Shown here piece by piece: positions 6,650 to 10,641 of a stretch of 10,641 bases of DNA (position 1 is its first letter; every line of letters begins with the position of its first letter). The stretch spans positions 1 to 10,641 of the forward strand of contig JAJRVC010000592.1 of the NCBI GenBank assembly GCA_024277475.1, read 5' to 3'. Source of the stretch: Deltaproteobacteria bacterium. GTDB lineage: Bacteria > Desulfobacterota > Desulfobacteria > Desulfobacterales > JAFDCJ01. The notes beneath the pieces are model-generated. The model ran no database searches. It was given only the letters and a program-made list of their open reading frames with translations, and was not told the DNA's origin. The position numbers were made by a program, and so were the translations under genes.

Positions 6650-7306
6650 ATGAGAATTTACATAACAACTTCACCCAATAAGTTGCCGGTACCATTTAAC
6701 TACCAACAGAACTTAGTTGGCGCTTTACACAAATGGTTAGGGGACAACGAAATTCACGATGAAATTTCACTGTACTCCTTCTCTTGGCTTTCCGGTAGCG
6801 AAAAAAGTAAAACCGGTCTAAATTTTAGGAACGGGGCTTGTTGGTTTATAAGCTCGCCCAATATTGAATTCATTAAAAATATTATTGCCGGAATTCACGA
6901 AGCCCCAGAGATAGCCTTTGGCATGTATGTACAAGAAGTCACCTTAAAAGAAGTACCCCAATTTGGCACGAAAGAACATTTTAGGGTAGCTTCTCCCATT
7001 TTTATTAAACGAACAATTGGTAAACAGATCGTCCATTATTCATTTGAGGATGAAAATGTTAACCAATTGATGAGTGAAACTCTTGCCTCAAAGTTAAGAA
7101 AGGCAGGACTATCAAGTCTAAAAGCAAAAGTGTATTTCGACCTATCTTACCCCAAACCAAAAACAAAAGTTATTACATACAAGGGCATTAAGAATAAAGC
7201 CAATTTATGTCCGATTATAATAGAGGGAGATTCAAAAGCCATTCAATTTGCCTGGGAGGTCGGTATAGGAAATTGTACTGGTATTGGCTTTGGAGCACTT
7301 GAATAA
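6650..7306 (+). CDS. cas6: CRISPR-associated endoribonuclease Cas6 (second copy, small form)
   Basis: This 218-residue protein is shorter than the first Cas6 and is not a close copy of it. The N-terminus 'LPVPFNYQQNLVGALHKWL' and 'EIHDEISLYSFSWLSG' follow the Cas6 pattern. His27 falls where the first copy has its candidate catalytic Tyr, and His36 where it has its His, so both are candidates for catalysis. The C-terminus has the Cas6 glycine-rich loop 'VGIGNCTGIGFGALE' (about 204-218). It heads the A+T-rich cas operon, and its stop codon adjoins the Shine-Dalgarno of the next gene. It should process the crRNA used by this type I system. The region in front (6569-6649) is A+T-rich, with a small CTATC/GATAG dyad, but I see no well-spaced promoter. 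Confidence 0.88.
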   Translation: MRIYITTSPNKLPVPFNYQQNLVGALHKWLGDNEIHDEISLYSFSWLSGSEKSKTGLNFRNGACWFISSPNIEFIKNIIAGIHEAPEIAFGMYVQEVTLKEVPQFGTKEHFRVASPIFIKRTIGKQIVHYSFEDENVNQLMSETLASKLRKAGLSSLKAKVYFDLSYPKPKTKVITYKGIKNKANLCPIIIEGDSKAIQFAWEVGIGNCTGIGFGALE

Positions 7307-7317
7307 AGGAGGTTAAA

Positions 7318-7872
7318 ATGTATTACGTTGTTACCTACAACGGGCCGTTTGGATTTATTAAGCCCTGGACTGCTGTCAGAGACGCTGAAACTTTTTCACA
7401 ACAGTTTTTAACGCCGTCTATTATTGAAGGAATTCGGCAAAAGTTGGAAGTCGAAAAGATTCTTCGGCATCGGCTTACATATAAAGGTGTGAGTAGTCAG
7501 CAGGAAGTTACTCAAACACGTGGATGGGATTATAAAAGAAATCAAAAAGTTTATAGACGTTATCGTTCAATTCTTACCCGGGGAGTATTGATCGAACCAA
7601 CTTTGCATCTGGCGTTGGAAACAGAGAAGGATGCTATAAAAGCGGCAAAACAGCATATCTGTTTATGTCGCAATGAAGATATAATGCTCCCTGAGGAAAA
7701 AATTGAAATAATGACTGAGGAAGAGTTTAATCAAGTCGACGGTTTCGAGTTAAGATTCGGGAAAAGTGAAAATTCTTTTCTGGTCGGTTATAACCGGTTT
7801 AACAACGGTGAGCCAATGTTTGGATGGTTAGAATCAACGGATAACCCCCTAAAAAAACATGAAAGCTTTTAA
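7318..7872 (+). CDS. Probable Cas5-like Cascade subunit (divergent)
   Basis: This 184-residue protein starts with a beta strand and glycine turn, 'MYYVVTYNGPFGFIKPWTAVRD'. 'FLTPSIIEGIRQKL' (30-43) comes next, corresponding in position to the 'PTPS...G(L/I)' segment of Cas5 proteins. A basic central stretch (about 68-88) leads into 'LTRGVLIEPTLHLAL' (86-100), like the second strand of the Cas5 RAMP fold. It is shorter than most Cas5 proteins. A very strong AAAGGAGGT lies 4 nt before the ATG and overlaps the cas6 stop, and the 3' end overlaps cas3 by 14 bp, so all three are one transcript. Cas5 would hold the 5' handle of the crRNA. The call rests on partial motif likeness and position, and no exact subtype can be given. 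Confidence 0.6.
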   Translation: MYYVVTYNGPFGFIKPWTAVRDAETFSQQFLTPSIIEGIRQKLEVEKILRHRLTYKGVSSQQEVTQTRGWDYKRNQKVYRRYRSILTRGVLIEPTLHLALETEKDAIKAAKQHICLCRNEDIMLPEEKIEIMTEEEFNQVDGFELRFGKSENSFLVGYNRFNNGEPMFGWLESTDNPLKKHESF

Positions 7873-10009
7873 AAACATTTTAGCTAAAAGCATTTCAAAT
7901 GGCGGCACAACGCTAATTGAACATACTGAGCACGTTGTCGAAGCCATCGAGGTAATCGCCCATTATTGCGGGATGGATGTTGATATAGCCCGTAAAGGAG
8001 CAGTCTTGCATGATATTGGCAAGGCCAGCCCTGTTTTCCAGGAGCGATTGGAGGATAAATTCAAATACACAATCGTAACAAAACCTTTTCGGCATGAAAT
8101 CGCTTCTTTATTATTCATTTCATTATTAGATGAAAAAATTCATCCTCAAATAATTGACATGGTAGTTGCTCATCATAAATCAATTCTCCGGGATGGCGCT
8201 CGTCTTGGGATTCTTGATCTGGATGAAGATTGGAACGATGCATTTAAAATACATATACAAGATTGGGAAGAATGGAGTCCAACGGCATTAGAAATATTGA
8301 ATTACTTTGGCTGGCAAACCAGAACAATTGATCGAAATGAGGCAAGGGCAAATTATCAAAAAGTGGTTGAACATTGTAAGCGAAAAGGGTTGGGGTGGTC
8401 GAAATGGAAAGGATTAATGGTTGCGGCAGATCACTATGCTTCTGCATTGGGAGCTAAAACCGGGCAGGGTATTTCAAGAGCTTTCAAAACACCTGGATTA
8501 GAATACTACAAGCGGAAAAGCGATCTATATCCACTTTCATTAATACATGCTGATGATAGCAGAAAACATACTTTAGTTACTGCACCCACGGGAGCAGGAA
8601 AAACAGACTTCCTGATTCGCAGATGCAAAGACAGGTTTTTTTATACACTTCCTTTCCAAGCTTCCATCAACGCTATGTATAACCGGATTAGCCAAGATTT
8701 AATTAATGACAATCCCAATTTAGATATCCGGCTGTTACACGCATCTTCCCGGATAATTGTCAATCAAAGAACGAATTCCTTTGAAGAAAAAGCATTGCAA
8801 GATAAAGTGGGTTCGGCAATAAAAATTCTAACACCGCATCAAATCGCTTCTTTGGTTTTTGGAACCAGGGGATATGAAGCCATGTTGCTGGATATCAGAG
8901 GATGCGATGTGATTTTAGATGAAATTCACACCTACACCGGAATAACAAAGGCAATAGTGCTCAAAATTGTAGAGGTACTGAACCATTTTGATTGTCGTAT
9001 TCATATCGGAACAGCAACAATGCCGTCAAAGCTTTACCAGGAAATACTGAAAATATTGGGCGAAGAGAATGTTTATCAGGTGTCGTTGGACAATGATGTA
9101 TTAGATACATTTGATCGCCATACTGTCTATAAAATTCAAAGCTTTGAAGAAACCTATCCAATACTCAGGCAGGCATTAAATAACAATCAAAAAGTATTAA
9201 TTGTTTGTAACAGAGTAGCAAGGGCACAAGAGATTTATGAAGAAATAGAAAGTGAATTTCCGGCAATAAAAAAGCTATTGGTTCATAGCCGCTACAAAAG
9301 AGGCGAACGAGCTAATTTAGAGGAAAAATTGAAAAACGAATACGATAAAGGTTCCGGACCCTGCATTGTTGTTTCAACACAAGTGGTTGAAGTTAGTCTG
9401 GATATTAGTTTTGATCTTATGATAACCGAGGCCGCGCCTTTAGATAGTCTAATCCAGCGTTTTGGCAGAATTAATCGGAAGAGAACTCCCGAGACAATTG
9501 GAAAATTTAAACCGGTTTATGTGATTCAGCCACCTGACAATAAAAGTGATGCCAAACCCTATGAATTAGAATTGATTAAGAAGACATTTGAAATACTGCC
9601 TGACGGGGATATACTGCGTGAAAGAAATATTCAAGAAATGCTGAATTATGTTTTTGAGAATTTAGAAACCCGGCAAGTTGAACAAAGCAGCCGGTTTAAA
9701 AACGGAGAGTTCCATCTTAAAGAACTATCTCACGAACCAAAGTCGGTGTTGTTGGAAAGTCTGGAGATAGATAGTGTTTCATGCATTGTTCAGAGTGATG
9801 TCCCTCTCTATCGAAAAGCAACCCCGGATGAAAAAATTTCTTTTGAAATTCCTTATCGCTATTGGTCTATAGCTAATAAAAATCTGGAAGTTGTAAATTT
9901 CGGAAATCATCCTTTTGTAATTCCGGATAAAGCTTATTCACCAGTTTTAGGTGTTTTAAGCGACTACATACATCCTAGAAATTATGATCGAAACGAACAA
10001 TTTCTCTGA
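7859..10009 (+). CDS. cas3: CRISPR-associated helicase/nuclease Cas3 (HD-DExH fusion)
   Basis: This 716-residue protein joins an N-terminal HD nuclease to an SF2 helicase. HD residues are intact: H22 or H25, H51-D52 in 'LHDIGK', H79, H105-H106 in 'VAHHKS', and D191 in 'AADHYASAL'. Helicase motifs are Walker A APTGAGKT (242-249), DEIH (354-357), motif III GTATMP (384-389) and motif VI QRFGRINR (533-540). The C-terminal 150 or so residues fit the Cas3 accessory domain. The enzyme is recruited by a target-bound Cascade complex and unwinds and shreds DNA. All visible catalytic residues are present, so it should be active. It overlaps the Cas5-like gene by 14 bp and has no Shine-Dalgarno of its own (an A-run precedes the ATG), which points to translational coupling. 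The length is on the short side for a fused Cas3. Confidence 0.96.
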   Translation: MKAFKNILAKSISNGGTTLIEHTEHVVEAIEVIAHYCGMDVDIARKGAVLHDIGKASPVFQERLEDKFKYTIVTKPFRHEIASLLFISLLDEKIHPQIIDMVVAHHKSILRDGARLGILDLDEDWNDAFKIHIQDWEEWSPTALEILNYFGWQTRTIDRNEARANYQKVVEHCKRKGLGWSKWKGLMVAADHYASALGAKTGQGISRAFKTPGLEYYKRKSDLYPLSLIHADDSRKHTLVTAPTGAGKTDFLIRRCKDRFFYTLPFQASINAMYNRISQDLINDNPNLDIRLLHASSRIIVNQRTNSFEEKALQDKVGSAIKILTPHQIASLVFGTRGYEAMLLDIRGCDVILDEIHTYTGITKAIVLKIVEVLNHFDCRIHIGTATMPSKLYQEILKILGEENVYQVSLDNDVLDTFDRHTVYKIQSFEETYPILRQALNNNQKVLIVCNRVARAQEIYEEIESEFPAIKKLLVHSRYKRGERANLEEKLKNEYDKGSGPCIVVSTQVVEVSLDISFDLMITEAAPLDSLIQRFGRINRKRTPETIGKFKPVYVIQPPDNKSDAKPYELELIKKTFEILPDGDILRERNIQEMLNYVFENLETRQVEQSSRFKNGEFHLKELSHEPKSVLLESLEIDSVSCIVQSDVPLYRKATPDEKISFEIPYRYWSIANKNLEVVNFGNHPFVIPDKAYSPVLGVLSDYIHPRNYDRNEQFL

Positions 10010-10020
10010 GGAGAATTCAA

Positions 10021-10641
10021 ATGATTGCAGTGAATATTGGTAGAACATTTCTCAAAGCCTACAATCAAAAATATGGTAAAAGTTATTCGGCAAAAGAATT
10101 CTTTGAACGAGAGTTTTTTTCATTTTTTTATGATCATCCTAAATACTTACAATGGATAACAAATTCACCTTTCGTTCAAGGGCTATCTTCAAACAAAGAA
10201 GATATATATGGTATTTTAGAGGTAATCAAAGATAATAACAACAAGACACTGTTGTTTGAGAACAATGAAAGCGAAGCCTTAAAAACCAAGGTTGAGGAGT
10301 TGGAAAAAAGTGGTAGATATATTGAAATTGAAATAAAAAAGAAAAAAAAGAAAAAAGAGTATTTTTTACGAGGGCTGAGGAAATTAAACAAGACCGAAAG
10401 AAGGAGAATTCTTAATGAGTTTATGCAAAAAGTTTCTTCTTCTCAGGCTGATGCAAGCATCGCAATTGGCTTCCCTTCTTTAGATTTATTTGCCACTACT
10501 TCCGGGCAGGTTACCAATATCGAATTGGGAATCACAGAGGAAGACGTTTATGCTTCATGGATTGGGGGAGGATTTGGAATTGGTGTTCAGGGAGGTCTGG
10601 TTATCTTTCTTGATGTCCCTGAAATACTGTTAAAACTTTAC
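10021..10641 (+). CDS. Cas operon protein of unknown family, candidate large subunit (Cas8-like); 3' end beyond window
   Basis: The frame is open for 207 codons from the ATG to the window edge with no stop. TGAGGAGA (10007-10014) lies 6 nt before the ATG and overlaps the cas3 stop, so the gene is in the cas operon. The N-terminus is 'MIAVNIGRTFLKAYNQKYGK', then 'FFEREFFSFFYDHPKYLQW'. A charged helical stretch contains seven successive lysines (106-112). Beyond it come 'ADASIAIGFPSLDLFATTSG' (about 142-161) and a glycine-rich stretch (182-192, 'GGGFGIGVQGG') leading into a hydrophobic strand. I recognise no named Cas family. Its place next to cas5 and cas3 in a type I locus suggests the Cascade large subunit, but it could be another subunit. 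The visible part is only the amino-terminal section. Confidence 0.55.
   Translation, partial: MIAVNIGRTFLKAYNQKYGKSYSAKEFFEREFFSFFYDHPKYLQWITNSPFVQGLSSNKEDIYGILEVIKDNNNKTLLFENNESEALKTKVEELEKSGRYIEIEIKKKKKKKEYFLRGLRKLNKTERRRILNEFMQKVSSSQADASIAIGFPSLDLFATTSGQVTNIELGITEEDVYASWIGGGFGIGVQGGLVIFLDVPEILLKLY

Noticed and set aside
7848..7872. Programmed frameshift fusing the Cas5-like gene to cas3 at the A7 run
   Set aside because: A -1 slip on the A-run meets TGA at once, and cas3 lies in the +1 frame; simple translational coupling explains the overlap.
10176..10391. Minus-strand frame with a phenylalanine run
   Set aside because: The run is the complement of the lysine tract in the plus-strand gene; the plus frame has a strong ribosome-binding site and operon position.

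Overview
The window is bacterial and Gram-negative in character. Its left part holds BatD- and BatE-like envelope proteins, which are common in Bacteroidota, Calditrichota, Ignavibacteriota, Leptospira and relatives. Degenerate 7-bp repeats lie between genes. Nothing fixes the species; an FCB-group-like bacterium, such as a Calditrichota or Ignavibacteriota relative, is my best but weak guess. There is no rRNA, tRNA or CRISPR array in the window.

Left part (1-3682). A perfect heptamer array (1-97) and a second, reverse-oriented heptamer array (130-178) precede a batD-like gene (211-2049). A batE-like TPR/SH3 gene (2052-2822) follows directly. A third heptamer cluster and a hairpin lie in the convergent gap. 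A rhomboid intramembrane protease follows on the minus strand (start chosen at 3589).

Middle part (3683-6568). A wHTH-WYL-WCX transcription factor of the BrxR/CapW type runs leftward from 4549. Across a very A+T-rich gap (4550-4851) with small palindromes and one good sigma70-like promoter, a first cas6 gene runs rightward (GTG start at 4852). A hairpin and then a HEAT-repeat protein with a lysine-rich tail (TTG start at 5759) follow.

Right part (6569-10641). Base composition and codon use become clearly A+T-richer. A compact cas operon begins here: a second, smaller cas6 (6650-7306), a probable cas5 (7318-7872), cas3 with fused HD nuclease and DExH helicase domains (7859-10009), and a gene cut by the window edge (10021 onward) that occupies the place of a Cascade large subunit but that I cannot assign to a named family. 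The cas3 marks this as type I CRISPR-Cas. The order cas6-cas5-cas3-unknown is not the usual I-A, I-B, I-C, I-E or I-F order. cas7, cas1, cas2 and the array are not seen and may lie to the right.

Working model (inference): Cas6 processes crRNA, the Cas5-like protein and the unknown protein form part of the surveillance complex, and Cas3 degrades the target. The BrxR/CapW-like regulator may control the divergent cas6 promoter. The two cas6 genes differ in size, sequence and base composition, so they probably have different origins and may serve different repeats.
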